From positions 19,576,563 to 19,640,562 of the forward strand of contig LR990048.1 of NCBI GenBank assembly GCA_905147135.1: a stretch of 64,000 bases of DNA, read 5' to 3'. Positions 33,518 through 44,330 of the stretch are shown here, in pieces (the first letter of the stretch is position 1; every line of letters starts with the position of its first letter). A program made the position numbers and the translations under genes. This DNA comes from Blastobasis lacticolella. Lineage: Eukaryota; Arthropoda; Insecta; Lepidoptera; Blastobasidae. Under the pieces are notes generated by a model. It was not told the DNA's origin, made no database searches, and saw only the letters and a program-made list of their open reading frames with translations.

Positions 33518-33665
33518 ATCAAATAAATAAATAATCGTGGACAAATTCACACAGCCCCATCCAGCCCCAAACTAAGCAAAACTTGTGCTATGGGTGCTAG
33601 CTAACTGATATACTACTTATATACTTATAAATATATACTTATTCAGGTCTTACTCACTCAGGTCG
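33518..33665 (-). mobile_element. SINE-G, truncated
   Basis: AAATAAATAAATAATCGTGG tail side, CAGCCCCATCCAGCCCCAAA, then a deleted body and TTACTCACTCAGGTCG of the head end. Confidence 0.65.
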
Positions 33666-33689
33666 TATTAAGTTTTACACATCTTATTA

Positions 33690-33880
33690 AGGTAGTGTTT
33701 CCTTTGGACTATGACATGGGATCGTTCAAGAGGTATATTAGAGGACTCTTCAGAGGCGGGCAACGCATTGGTGACTCCCCCGGTGTTGCTGATGTCCATA
33801 GGCGGCGGTGACCACTTTCCATCAGGTGGCCCGCATGCCTGTTTGTCTGCCAGATAACATAAAAAAGAATTTAAAAAAAA
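33690..33880 (+). mobile_element. LINE-A 3' end
   Basis: Starts at GTGTTTCCTTTGGACTATG and matches the last about 190 bp of 15480-15640, ending in an A-rich tail. Confidence 0.7.
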
Positions 33881-34504
33881 ATTGTGGGGATCTCCTATTA
33901 AGTATAGAAATGCTAGTATCAGGAGAATCCCGCTCCTTTACATAATTAAATTACACTTAATAACACACATGACCAATAACAAAGCTTAGAATAGATACAA
34001 AACTTACATGGTGATGATGATAATGATGATAATAATTAATATGAAACGTAGGTATTAAGATTCATAGGGACCTAAAATTACTTAAATTGCCAACAAGAAC
34101 CTTAACCTGTCCAATATTACACAATTTGTAACCACAGTTTCGGATAACAGCAATTTCACACCATTGCGTCTATTACGATTTAGATCTCCACGCCTCCGAT
34201 CTAAAATCAACCTTCCACGTAAGGAGATGGAGTTCATTTTCCAAGGCGAATGGATTCTGCGCAGTTGGCCCCTACGGATTCCGTAGGTGGTCCTACGGCG
34301 TAGATCGGCGTAGCGGGCTCGGCTACGCAAAATGGTAGATAGGCAAAAAGGTTAAAATTGGAACCGTTTTGTACTTACTTACGGTATTCTGTCTGAGATA
34401 TTTTCAACCGACTTCAAAAAGAAGAAGGTTTGCGAAAGAATTGTGATTCGTGTTAATCTTCAATTTTTTTTAACACAAAATTGGGTTGCTTTTTTCATCT
34501 TACA

Positions 34505-34657
34505 TACTGATATAAAACAAAATCGCTTCCTACCGCTCTGCGCTCTAATCTACTCAACGGATATTAATGCGGTTTCAGCAATATATAGAGTGATTCAAAA
34601 TTAAGTTTATCGTAAGACAACACGCGAACGAAGTCGCGGCGGGCCAGCTTGTGTCTG
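34505..34657 (-). repeat. ACTAG repeat, inverted copy
   Basis: Minus-oriented: CAAAATCGCTTCCTACCGC, ACGGATATTAATGCGGTTTC, GCGAACGAAGTCGCGGCGGG. Together with 34897-35108 it flanks 34659-34896 in opposite orientation. Confidence 0.5.
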
Positions 34658-34658
34658 T

Positions 34659-34896
34659 ATATATCACTAGCCATTCTTTGCGCCTGTCACCCGCGCGCAG
34701 TTCGGATCACTGTAACCAATCAACTTTTACCGCGGCAACCTATTATTTTCCGAGATAAAAAGTAGACTACTGTGTCACTACTATGTTACTCAGTGATTAA
34801 TGTAGCATTCTATTTGTGAAATAATTTTTGAAATCGATACAGAAGTTTTCGAGGTTGTTCATTACTCGAACAAAAATACAAATCTTTTCTCTTTAT
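34659..34896 (+). repeat. Interspersed repeat (related to 17386)
   Basis: CACTAGCCATTCTTTGCGCC, GTAGCATTCTATTTGTGAAA, AATCGATACAGAAGTTTTCG, TCTCTTTATAATATACTAGT. The end joins the next ACTAG repeat directly. Confidence 0.45.
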
Positions 34897-35108
34897 AATA
34901 TACTAGTGGACCCGGCGCGACTTCGTTCGCGTACACCTACTTTACCCCTACCTACCCTTTTTTCTTGCTTATAAATCTTCCTCATGAATCACTCTATCTA
35001 TTGTTGAAAACCGCATTAAAATCCGTTGCGTAGTTTAAAAGATCTAACCGTACATAGATACATAGGACCAGACGGCGGGAAGCGACTTTCGTGTTAAACT
35101 ATGTATAG
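34897..35108 (+). repeat. ACTAG repeat, full length
   Basis: ACTAGTGGACCCGGCGCGAC, TTCTTGCTTATAAATCTTCC, GAATCACTCTATCTATTGTT, AAATCCGTTGCGTAGTTTAA, ending GCGACTTTCGTGTTAAACTA. Reference copy for the fragments listed at 9996, 12785, 13446, 22495, 34505 and 50365. Confidence 0.55.
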
Positions 35109-35351
35109 AAGATTTATTGCACGAAACTCTTACAATTTCTAACAAGAATTCTCCTACCAATATATCGGTAGTTGTTGTGTAACATAACGGTTGAACCGTT
35201 CGAGAGTATATCTTGAATTGCTAACAAGATTAGCCATACCCAGTGATTTCACCCAGGCGCAGTCCGGATCTCTGTAAACATTAACTATCTCGCTATTTTT
35301 TTTTATCGAAAGTGCGTTATGACCCTAGGAAATAATGGAGATTGCTATTAG

Positions 35352-35612
35352 TGAATAAATAAATAAATATACTTAAACAAATTTACACAGCGCTATCTAG
35401 CCCCAAAGTAAGCAAAGCTGTATTAGGGGTTGTCGATAACTGGTAAACTACTTATACACCTTTTTTAAATACATACTTATTATACATACCACATCCAGAC
35501 CCGTAACAGAAATTAAAATTCATTATTTCAATTTCTGCCCGGCCGAGAATCGAACCCGGGACCTCTGCGTTAGACCGGCCTTGTTAACCAACTGAACCAC
35601 TCAGATCGTTCA
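35352..35612 (-). mobile_element. SINE-G, full length
   Basis: Head on minus: GAGTGGTTCAGTTGGTTAAC, box B GGTTCGATTCTCGGCCGGGC. Body and (TTTA)n tail as at 2691-2925. Confidence 0.7.
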
Positions 35613-35984
35613 ATGAATTTTCAAGATTAGATCAGCAGATTCGAAAACTAACCCCAAGACAAAAACATTATCTTTTAATAACATTTTATGTAGATAAAGT
35701 TCTACCGCAGTAATTAGTTAATAAGCATCTAACTAGGAAATGGAAGTGACAAGCGCTTCGTTCTATAACCGGGTACCCGGCCATGAACATCCGGCAATTA
35801 ACCGACTTCCGGTTACGGAAATCGACCGGGCGCTGGAATCGAGTTAACCCCTTTGCCGTAGAACCTTTCATAGGTAATAGGTTTATTCGGCCTATAACTA
35901 GGTTTATTTATTGCCTAGGCGCTACTTCGTTCGCGTGGAGTTCTACATGTACCCTACCTAGGGCAATCCAGGAAGATAATTATA
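35613..35984. other. Unrecognised; palindromic patch
   Basis: CCGGGTACCCGG at 35769-35780 resembles the interior of the hAT-type element at 60943, but no ends were found. Confidence 0.35.
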
Positions 35985-36168
35985 ATTCCACAGTGTTTCC
36001 TTTGGACTATGACATGGGATCGTTCAAGAGGTATATTAGAGGTCCCTTCAGAGGCGGGCAACGCATTGGTGACTCCCCTGGTGTTGCTGATGTACATAGG
36101 CGGGGGTGACTACTTTCCATAAGGTGGCCCGCTGGCCTGTTTGTCTGCTGAGTAACATAAAAAAAAAA
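35985..36168 (+). mobile_element. LINE-A 3' end
   Basis: Starts at ACAGTGTTTCCTTTGGAC, nearly the same truncation point as 33690, and ends in a long A tail (36159-36173). Confidence 0.7.
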
Positions 36169-36173
36169 AAAAA

Positions 36174-37021
36174 ACCAGGTATTTGCGAGACTGAACCATC
36201 TTAGTCCCGCTGGATCCAGGTACTTGCGGTATCCAGCAGGGTGGACTTAGACCCCAGAATTCAATCGTAATAAAGACCTTATAAACCTCGTTTTCATGGT
36301 TTTCATTTTAACACAAATTACACAAGCTTTTTTGTACATTAAAAATGATTGTTTTGTATTTTGAGACATAAAGATTATAAGACAGACATTGACATACTCA
36401 CGTCGACATCAACAAAATTGAAATAATTAGGTACACACAACAAACAACATTGTAAGCAAATAGAACATTATTTCGGGAACACTTGCAAGTTGCATGGTCT
36501 TGAAAAAACTTTTTTCTCGCTTTTATTTAACATATCGTTACAGATAATCTAACAATACATTATACGCCGCGATTGATATCAGTGCTTCAGTGGTGATTTG
36601 ATCTCTACTACCGTAAAGATAAGGGCGGTGTTACTATCAAAAATCTGAATTGATATCGATCGTCGCTCCTACTACTTGTTTAGACATTAGACATTCATTT
36701 ATTGATAAAACAATTTACAGGTCATTAAAATTAATTGCTTCAATTGAACAATCGTGATCGTATCTAATCCAATATGAACAAATGTCATAAAAATAATTAT
36801 AGCAATAGAATAATGTGGCTAATGAGTTTGGGACATTCTACTTTTTGCAAACGACACAGTTTTTATTGAAGATGACGGTTTTATTTTTGGAAAGGGTGAA
36901 AAAAATATACATTCAAAAGAACCGTCTGACCGGGTGCCTCCATTGGCAAAAGAAGAGAAAAAGAAGAACAGAGTATAAATGTACGCAGGCTAAACCCTAT
37001 GCTCCATGTCTGACCCACCTG
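36174..37021. other. No feature recognised
   Basis: AT-rich. 37173-37954, upstream of the LINE RT, likewise shows no coding trace I trust. Confidence 0.45.
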
Positions 37022-37172
37022 TGGCCCTAGCACAAGTGTGTCCGCGACAAAGCTCGCGCCGCGAGAGAGCCTTTGTCTCTTTCTCTCAATACTAAGACGA
37101 AAGAGATAGCAATACCTATGTCGCGCTTTTTCTCGCTTATCGCGCGCGAGAGCAACTTATGCTAGGCCTACT
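37022..37172. mobile_element. Possible miniature inverted-repeat element
   Basis: GGCCCTAGCACAAGT at the left and, inverted, GGCCTAGCATAAGTTGCTCT at the right, with CG-rich GCGCGCGAG tracts inside. CTGACCCAC occurs on both sides (37012-37020 and 37170-37178). Confidence 0.5.
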
Positions 37173-37954
37173 GACCCACTTATAATGAAGTTATATAATT
37201 ATTTTGATCTTATTTTTCACTCAGTCCCTTGTAAAACTAATACAATTATTACTTCTGAGCTCCTATATTCAAAAGTACTCCTCCAGGATTAAATTTAATC
37301 CTACCGCTAAAAACACTGACGGATTTTACGGATTAATTTAATGATTTATCTTATGAGAAATTGCTTACTTTGAAGAACCTTCAAACTGTTTAAGTAACGC
37401 TTTATCTAAAAAACTTATCAATACTTGGACATCATGCATTATTTAGATCCAATGCTGGTAAAATTATAGAAAACAGAAGTAACTTATAAATCATTACGAA
37501 GACACATCCAAGTTAATAAAGTCACATGAACATTCCATTTGATGTTAGTCGTATAATAAGTTCAAAAATAAATGTAAAAAAGATGCAAAGAGGTCGTAAC
37601 ATCAAAACATTTCATTCAAAAATCCAATGAAGTAGAAAGTAATTTGCAATCAGATCAGGGGAACAACAAATAAGACATCCATTCCGATTATTTCAACATT
37701 TCAATGACACAAATATAATATCCATAAACGATTTAACACAACATCGCAGGGAACCATACAATTCATACATTGCAGGACCATACAAAACGCGGGATGCTGT
37801 AATGCAAGAGGAACAACAATTTTTTACATACTTATTGCTGTCCTTGTGCTCTTGTCTTTATAACTTGTTTACAAAACTGCCTGAAATGTAAAACAAATTT
37901 CAATGAGTTTAGAGGTAATATAGATTTTCTGAATTGACGAGTCGAAACACTTAG

Positions 37955-39064
37955 TTCTTAATTCTTGTCAAGAAACTAGAACAAATTGGCATCAGAGGCA
38001 TACAGCTCGATTTATTCTCGGACTATCTTACAAATCGATATCAGTCAGTCAAAATAGATAAATGGCTAAGCTCAAAACGTCTTGTGGAATATGGGGTACC
38101 GCAGGGTAGCGTCCTAGGACCTACGCTATTCTTAATATATATTAATGAACTGTGTGACTTGGCGCTTCCCTGTGGCAAGATTCTAACTTTTGCCGATGAT
38201 ACAGCTCTACTGTTTAAAGCAAAGACCTGGGAAGAGGTGTTCCTACATGCTCAGGCGGGATTCGATAGAGTGGCAGACTGGTTGAATAGAAATATGCTCA
38301 CTGTTAATATTAACAAAACAATGTATATCGCTTTTACCTCACATAACCACGTTGAACCCCCTTACTCGGCTTTATCAATTATCGCTCATAATAGTACCTG
38401 TTTTCCACAACCGAGCTTCCAATGCTTGTGCCCGAAACTCCAAAGCACTAAGATGATAAAGTACTTGGGTATTACAATAGATAATACACTAACTTTCAAA
38501 TGCCATATTGACTTGCTGGTCGGTAGGCTGCGCAAACTAATTTTTATTTTTAGAAATCTTCGTCATGTTGCTGATAAAATCATCATAAAATCTGTATATT
38601 ATGCTCTTGGGGAATCCATAATAAGGTATTGTATTTCTTCGTGGGGGGGTACTTCCAAAACACAAATGCTCAAAGTCGAGAGGGCTCAAAGATCGATTTT
38701 AAAGGTGGGCTGGAGTCTTCCTTACAGATTCCCAACGATTGACTTATATAAGGAATGCAAAGTTCTAACGGTACGACAATTGTTCATTTTGAGTGCAGTG
38801 ATAAAGAAACATGCCCATTTAGAATATGATCCTTCCACATTTAATAATAGAAGACGTAACCACGAAGTATGTCCTAGTATAATGTTTAGGTTGGAATTAT
38901 CGCACAGGTTCTATTGTTTTTTGGGTGCCTATTTGTATAATAACATCAACCGAATTTTAAAAATATACAGCTTACCACGTTATCAGGTAAAGCAACGGGT
39001 ATCACAATGGCTACAATCATTAAATTATAATGATACCGAACGCCTTCTAACGGTAATATCCTAG
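37955..39064 (+). CDS. Non-LTR retrotransposon reverse transcriptase, 5'-truncated
   Basis: An open frame runs from after an in-frame TAG near 37954 to TAG at 39062-39064, about 369 codons. It carries the later RT motifs: KKLEQIGIRGIQLDLFSDYL, then VPQGSVLGPTLFLIYINEL, the catalytic FADDTAL box about 40 residues on, and KYLGITIDNTLTFKCHID in the thumb region, followed by the C-terminal region typical of jockey/CR1-like LINEs. The N-terminal RT motifs and the endonuclease are missing, so it is a 5'-truncated copy, incapable of transposing itself. The frame is unbroken over the remaining length, which suggests a fairly recent insertion. A 3' untranslated tail with a CA/CG microsatellite follows to about 39410. 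The clade within the jockey superfamily is uncertain. Confidence 0.8.
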   Translation, partial: FLILVKKLEQIGIRGIQLDLFSDYLTNRYQSVKIDKWLSSKRLVEYGVPQGSVLGPTLFLIYINELCDLALPCGKILTFADDTALLFKAKTWEEVFLHAQAGFDRVADWLNRNMLTVNINKTMYIAFTSHNHVEPPYSALSIIAHNSTCFPQPSFQCLCPKLQSTKMIKYLGITIDNTLTFKCHIDLLVGRLRKLIFIFRNLRHVADKIIIKSVYYALGESIIRYCISSWGGTSKTQMLKVERAQRSILKVGWSLPYRFPTIDLYKECKVLTVRQLFILSAVIKKHAHLEYDPSTFNNRRRNHEVCPSIMFRLELSHRFYCFLGAYLYNNINRILKIYSLPRYQVKQRVSQWLQSLNYNDTERLLTVIS

Positions 39065-39082
39065 ATTAATAAGTAAATAGTG

Positions 39083-39175
39083 CAAACACACACACACACA
39101 CACGCACGCACGCGCGCACGCGCGCTCACATACACACACACACACACACACACACGCACATACACACTCACTGGT
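39083..39175 (+). repeat. (CA)n/(CG)n microsatellite
   Basis: About 90 bp of alternating purine-pyrimidine sequence: CA repeats, a CGCACGCGCG core, then CA repeats. It lies in the LINE 3' UTR. Confidence 0.9.
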
Positions 39176-39412
39176 ACACGTCTCATATATAAGCATTCAC
39201 ACTTTATTTTTTATTTTTTATCTTTTTTCTGATATATTGATCTCATCTGTGGGGGGGAGCCTGGAGATCTGTAGTACAGGTATTCAGCCTTTTTCAGACT
39301 CCAGGTTCCCACAAAGGCGTTATGTTAGTACCTTATATGATTATCAACGAAATTATGTAACCTTTGTGTGAACTAATAAATCAAATTTTTATTTTTATTA
39401 TTTATTTATTAG
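39176..39412 (+). mobile_element. 3' UTR of the LINE at 37955, with stem-forming end
   Basis: It contains GGAGCCTGGAGATCTG, then CAGGTATTCAGCC and CTCCAGGTTCCCAC, able to fold back, and ends with AATAAATCAAATTTTTATTT. The same layout is found at 8763-8922 and 39945-40085. Confidence 0.6.
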
Positions 39413-39644
39413 TTTTACCATATTACAGTAGTAGGGGATATGATAAACTTTATCTGATAATTCAGTTATATTGTTATATGGATTAACGGGCTGATGAATA
39501 ATGTGTCAATATTTTGTCAAATTTCTCAAAAAGGCCGAAAAATAGAACCATCTATAAAGTGGATCTATTTTTAGTATCCTATTCCAGACAGATCTAAAAG
39601 GCTAGGTCATTTAATAAGACATGACAGGTTTTAAAAGATGCGGG

Positions 39645-39820
39645 AAAACATCGTGATGAAACCTGCACGTTCATCAACCATATGTGATCATGATCCAATC
39701 TGGTCTGGTTCCCCTGGTATCACGGTCACGGAGGCCTGATGATAGTTGCTCCACTGTAATTACCTGACCTTCCATATCCTGGATCATGATGAGGCGGACC
39801 CCGGGTCCTCTATTTTAAGA
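39645..39820 (+). mobile_element. SINE-W 3' half
   Basis: CGGGAAAACATCGTGATGAA, GATCCAATCTGGTCTGGTTC, CTCCACTGTAATTACCTGAC, GGCGGACCCCGGGTCCTC. Confidence 0.65.
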
Positions 39821-39944
39821 GTTACACTTTTAAATTATTGCATTTACATACTTGCGTCATTATGTTAGGAACATTAATTATATATTTGTATTTTATTTTC
39901 CACAAATTACAATTTGCAATAGGTACCCATTGTTTAAGTCCGGT

Positions 39945-40085
39945 GGTTTTTGGAGGCCTGGAGACCTGTCACACAGGTTACTCGTAATCTAATACAGGCT
40001 CCAGTCTCCACATACATAATACGTAACTATGTAAAACTAGTAGTAACAATTATTGTAAATGTGGAGAAAAATAAATAAATATTAT
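39945..40085 (+). mobile_element. LINE 3' end
   Basis: GGAGGCCTGGAGACCTGTCA, CACAGGTTACTCG, CAGGCTCCAGTCTCCACATA, tail AAAATAAATAAATATTATTA. Confidence 0.6.
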
Positions 40086-40474
40086 TATGATTAATAGGTT
40101 TTAAAATCAACTTAGGTATAGGCCACAAGTGGGTAATATTTTAAAACGGAAATACTCGATAATTTTCAGACGGTAATATCCAATTAATTATTTTAAGTAG
40201 TATTATGTTGATAATGAGGGTTTCAATCTGTGCCTTAGTATACTTACCTAATTTAATAAATTTGTATTACTAACATAGTGGTATAAGATAATATTGATAC
40301 TAACATTTTGGATTCCATAATAATCTGATAAATAAATATATTTTATTTAATTAATTATCTCCGTTACAACTACTTCAATTTAATCTCGAAATGAACAAAA
40401 GTATAAAAGGTCATGTTGCGTATTTCGTAACATTTATGAAATTTTTTGAAAGTAAATACGTAGACTTTTTATGC

Positions 40475-40745
40475 CATTCAGTGACAAACGAGCAGACAGC
40501 CCACCTGATGATAAGTGGTAACTGTCGCCCATAACATCTACAATTCATACATTTAGATTGCAACTTGCGTTGTCACTGTGAGGACTAAGATGAAATGCCT
40601 CATGCCTGTAATTTCGCTGGCTACCTTATATAAACCGGAACACAGCAATGCAAACATTCTTGCTTGGCGGCAGAAATAGATAAGGCGGTGGTACTCACCC
40701 AAGCAGACTCCTCGGGCTTGACAGAGTCCTACCACCTGATAAAAC
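40475..40745 (-). mobile_element. LINE 3' end, second common lepidopteran type
   Basis: Minus-oriented; the sense strand reads CAGGTGGTAGGACTCTGTCA, then CACCGCCTTATCTATTTCTG and GGGCGACAGTTACCACTTAT. A similar copy is split at 57890-57970 and 58110-58175. Confidence 0.55.
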
Positions 40746-42045
40746 AGTACCTACTTGCACAAAGCAATTCAAAACATGCCTAGACACATACCTATTGTAC
40801 TTGGAGCTTTTCCGAAAGACTTTGATTCGCGAAAGGTTTTTCTTTTCATCGGTTTTTTCTAGCTAGTTTACCTAATGGAATGTTATGATTATTTACGTTT
40901 AATTAGGTACTTTTAGGGAGGCTTGCGCCAAATCCTTAAGCGCAATTAAGCTGATACATAAACAAAAAACTTCGTACAAAAAAACGTTAAACATCACTCC
41001 TAAACGTGTTTAAGAATTTGCTTAATCTTTGTTATTATTACCAGTAACATATTCGAGCTGCAATTGTTTAGGTTGGAATGTACAATCAATAATAAGTTTA
41101 ATGTTTAAGTTTACAAGTTTAATGTTCTCTTAAAAGTACTGTTTGGCAAAATGAACGTTATTTTGTTAGCTGGTGGTAGCAGGTGTCCTTAGCACAGGTT
41201 GTTACCTATTTTAACTAGAGCTTGATCTGATGAATTATGTATGATTAATTACTTGCTCAATGAAGATTTTATTTATTTATTATTCTTGATCATATCTTCT
41301 TCTCTTTTGTATTATTATTGTTAACTTTGTTTATTGTTTTTTGTTGTGTCGCGGTGTCTTGTGGCAATAAACGTCCTTATTCTTATTCCTTGACAAAACA
41401 ATTATCCGTATCTTAGTTTCCTTGGCCTGTATTGTGTGTACGTTCGTGTAAGGAAGTCGGGTACAAACCGTTACAGAATCAAAACTACCCGCAGCACCCA
41501 CATAACAATACTCTAGCTTTGTTGACTATAAACAACTGGCAGTACACCGACGCACCAACGATTACAACACGAGTCGAAGCTTTCGACAAAACAAACCACT
41601 GCGAAAGCTCCCACACAAGCACAAGCTTTCGCAAAGCCCGAGGGAGTAAAGCGATGCTGCGTTGCTACGTTAGGAACACGTCCCTTGTCTGTATTCTAGG
41701 ATATACTAGCCGTATTGCAGTCACACATGAATTGTTACGCTAAAAAGAGTACGCAATATTGTTTTCTCAATAGAATAGACACAGATACGGTGCGGGAATC
41801 GAATTGCGCGGTCGTTTAAAACCGCACACATAAAGGTTGCGCACAGCCGCTAACGATTTAAAAACTCGTAAATCCGATGAAAAATGGCACCTGAAAACGT
41901 ACAGATAAAAATCGAATCGCTGCAGAATCCACACACACGTCTCGCACGGAGAAATGTGAACTATTTTGAATTATCTGACAAAACAATGCCGGCCATTGTT
42001 GACCGCAGGTTCTCGAGTAAAAAAACATCGTAAGCGCCAATTTAC
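40746..42045. other. No gene recognised
   Basis: AT-rich to about 41400, then more balanced. One 103-codon plus-strand open stretch (41432-41743) has no recognisable domain or good start context. Confidence 0.4.
41340..41395 (+). mobile_element. LINE-like 3' tail
   Basis: GTGTCGCGGTGTCTTGTGGC followed by AATAAACGTCCTTATTCTTA; looks like the end of a non-LTR element. Confidence 0.35.
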
Positions 42046-42260
42046 CTGAAGCTGTGGAGTGTCTACCAGCGCGCTGCCGGCACTTGCATCTCGGGCACTT
42101 CGAGCACAGGCACTTAACGATTCGAGAGACGTTCGGACTCGAGCTAACGCGTTTAAACTCGGGCGCGGTTGAGCCGCGACTGCCGCCTTGGCCGGTCGAT
42201 ACTGTACAACAGGTTACACCCGTCCCGTAGTCGATCTAGCTCGGTGCTACTCACACTTAC
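42046..42260 (-). other. Possible 5' non-coding exon, CpG-rich
   Basis: This stretch is much richer in CG dinucleotides than its surroundings. On minus it ends at CACAGCTTCAG|GTAAAT, a good splice donor at 42046/42045. It could be the first exon of a gene lying to the left whose coding exons I could not find. Confidence 0.25.
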
Positions 42261-42805
42261 CGCCACATGTGCAGAGGAAAAGAGACGCGAATACGTAGGG
42301 TGTTATACTGAACCAGCGTTGCGTGCGCCACACGTAAACAGAGATGTGCTATGAAGACGTGTATCGACGAAAAGCTACCAGTTTTAGTTAGGGTCTAGGT
42401 ATAATCTTGGTCTAGGTCTTGTTAGGTGCTAGGCTGGCATTTAGATGGCCTTTCCGTGTAGGTCGAGACCTTTACGTAATTTCGGAGAACGGCTACTCCA
42501 CTTCATTTAGCTTAGTAAATAACTGCTGTAAATTTTAGGTGTCTAATTAATTTCATTACTAACCTAATTAAGCGCAAGATTTAGGAAAGACGTCTGAGCT
42601 TCGATTTGTAGGTGTTAAAATTACCTGTACCTTTTAATACCTATTTCAGGGTTCCAAATCTCTAAAGGTAAGAACGGAATCCTTTTAGGATCACTTTGTT
42701 GTCCGTCTGTCTCTCTGTCAGACATTAATACGCCTTTTCTCTCTCTCTGTCTATCTATAAACAGTATCCGGAGCCAATTGCTGGTACGGTAACTATATAT
42801 AAGAT

Positions 42806-42836
42806 ATAGTGAGCAGACAGTCTATCTGCTCACTAT
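42806..42836. repeat. Perfect 12-bp hairpin
   Basis: ATAGTGAGCAGA, loop CAGTCTA, TCTGCTCACTAT. Confidence 0.7.
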
Positions 42837-42974
42837 TACACACTAGTTGGGAGACTACGGAGCCCTACGGGGGATGTACATAAACGTTTCGAAAGAAATT
42901 CTCTAACGATGTTGAAAATCGCATAACAATCCGTTGCGTGGTTTGGGAGGAGTAAGCGGAAATACAGACAGATT

Positions 42975-43140
42975 TTATTGGCCGTGTGGTGACCGGCAGA
43001 GTAGAATAGCACCAACCCCTTACGCTCATGGATGTCGTACAAGGCGACTAATGTTTTCGAGGCAAAACATCAAGAGTCTCCATAGTCTGGAAAATGGGCA
43101 GCAGCATTCTCCGTTGTTATATCTCCATCGCCTAGGCGGT
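42975..43140 (+). mobile_element. SINE-like element, 5' part
   Basis: Matches 57365-57512. The 3' half follows at 43330 after about 185 bp of unrelated GC-rich sequence. Confidence 0.5.
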
Positions 43141-43329
43141 TATGTGCGTGGCGCGAATCGGTGCCCGGAGTCTCGCCGGAGTGAGCCCTCGCGCGCGCTG
43201 ATCGGTCTGCATGCGTCGCTCCCTACCTGGATGAGCTCGCTTAACTTCCCTTTGTTTTCCGTTAGATTTTTGACTTTTGAAAAGAGATTAATTAACGTAA
43301 TCCTAATTCAATAAATACTTTTTCATTTT

Positions 43330-43450
43330 ATATTTAAACACTGCGTTCTCCAACCCGCCTGCCAAGCGTGGAGATTATAGCAATAACCTCCCCTTTCGTG
43401 GGAGAGGCTCTAAGTCCTGCAGTGGACTTTTACGGGCTGTGATGATGATG
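43330..43450 (+). mobile_element. RTE-type 3' tail with (GAT)n end
   Basis: TCTCCAACCCGCCTGCCAAG, CGTGGAGATTATAGCAATAA, TTTACGGGCTGTGATGATGA. Preceded at 42975-43140 by GGCCGTGTGGTGACCGGCAG, which is joined directly to the same tail at 57365-57640. Confidence 0.55.
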
Positions 43451-43454
43451 TTCT

Positions 43455-43612
43455 TTATTGCTTGGGGACGCACACGGATGGTCCACCTGATGGAAAGCGG
43501 CCACCGTCTAACAGGATATCCGTAACCTAAGTGGAGCGTATGCGGTGCCGACCTTTGAGGCACCTGTAGACATGACTCTTGAAGATCCCCATGTTATCAA
43601 AGGAAAGACTTC
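43455..43612 (-). mobile_element. LINE 3' end fragment
   Basis: Minus-oriented: GGTCCACCTGATGGAAAGCG, GCGGCCACC, then diverged LINE-A coding (ACTCTTGAAGATCCCCATG). Confidence 0.5.
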
Positions 43613-43635
43613 AGGGTAGGTTAATTCAACAACTT

Positions 43636-43781
43636 TTGTCTTTTTGCTGCCAGAGCAACGTGTTATAGAGGTGGGCAACGCATTGGCGATACTCTTGGTG
43701 TTGCTAATATCTATAGGCAGTGGTGACCACTTTTCAGCAGGTGGCCCGCTTGCCTGTTTGCCTACTGAATGACAAAAAAAA
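43636..43781 (+). mobile_element. LINE 3' end inserted in unit A, with AACTT target duplication
   Basis: A short 3' end with GGGCAACGCATTGGCG and a TGACAAAAAAAAA tail, flanked by AACTT at 43631-43635 and 43782-43786. Unit C at 58460-58475 has the empty site (CAACAACTTGCAC). Confidence 0.75.
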
Positions 43782-43799
43782 AACTTGCACATTCGCGGT

Positions 43800-44040
43800 A
43801 AAAATGCTCGTACGTTAGAACGTTACTAAAGAACGTTTCTCACTCGTACGATTCGGATGTGGAATAAGCTCCCAGCCACAGTGTTTCCTTTGGACTATGA
43901 CATGGGATCGTTCAAGAGGTATATTAGAGGTCTCTTTGCAACGCATTGGTAACTCCCCTGGTGTCGCTGATGTCCATAGGCGGCGGTGACAACTTTCCAT
44001 CAGATGGCCCGCTTGCCTGTTTGTCTGCCGTAACATAAAA
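43800..44040 (+). mobile_element. LINE-A 3' end in unit A
   Basis: Matches 15420-15640: ERTFLARTIRMWNELPATVF-like coding, GGCGGTGAC...TTTCCATCAG, and a TAACATAAAAAA tail. The equivalent in unit C is 58520-58745. Confidence 0.7.
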
Positions 44041-44330
44041 AACTAAATACCTACACCTACATCAGTCCGAAGAAGCTAACACCCGCCACCACACCACCTG
44101 CCTGGATGAGTTGTGGTCGACCACCGTACGATTTTCACAAAACTTCCTGCCTCATACGACTAGTGTGTATATGGAACGAGCATCCTGCAGCAGTGTTTCC
44201 AGGCCGTTACGACGTTGGGACCTTCAAGAAACAAACCTACACTTCTCTCAAAGGCCAGCAACGCATTCACACCTCCCCGGGTGTTACGGATATCTATGGG
44301 TGGCGGTGACCACTTTCCATCAGGTTCGGG
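44041..44330 (+). mobile_element. Second LINE C-terminal end in unit A
   Basis: Coding traces such as HTTSVYMER / WNEHPAAVFPGRYDVGTFKK followed by GVTDIYGWR and TGA show a sister LINE family related to LINE-A. It lies directly after another LINE end. Equivalent in unit C: 58746-59025. Confidence 0.65.
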
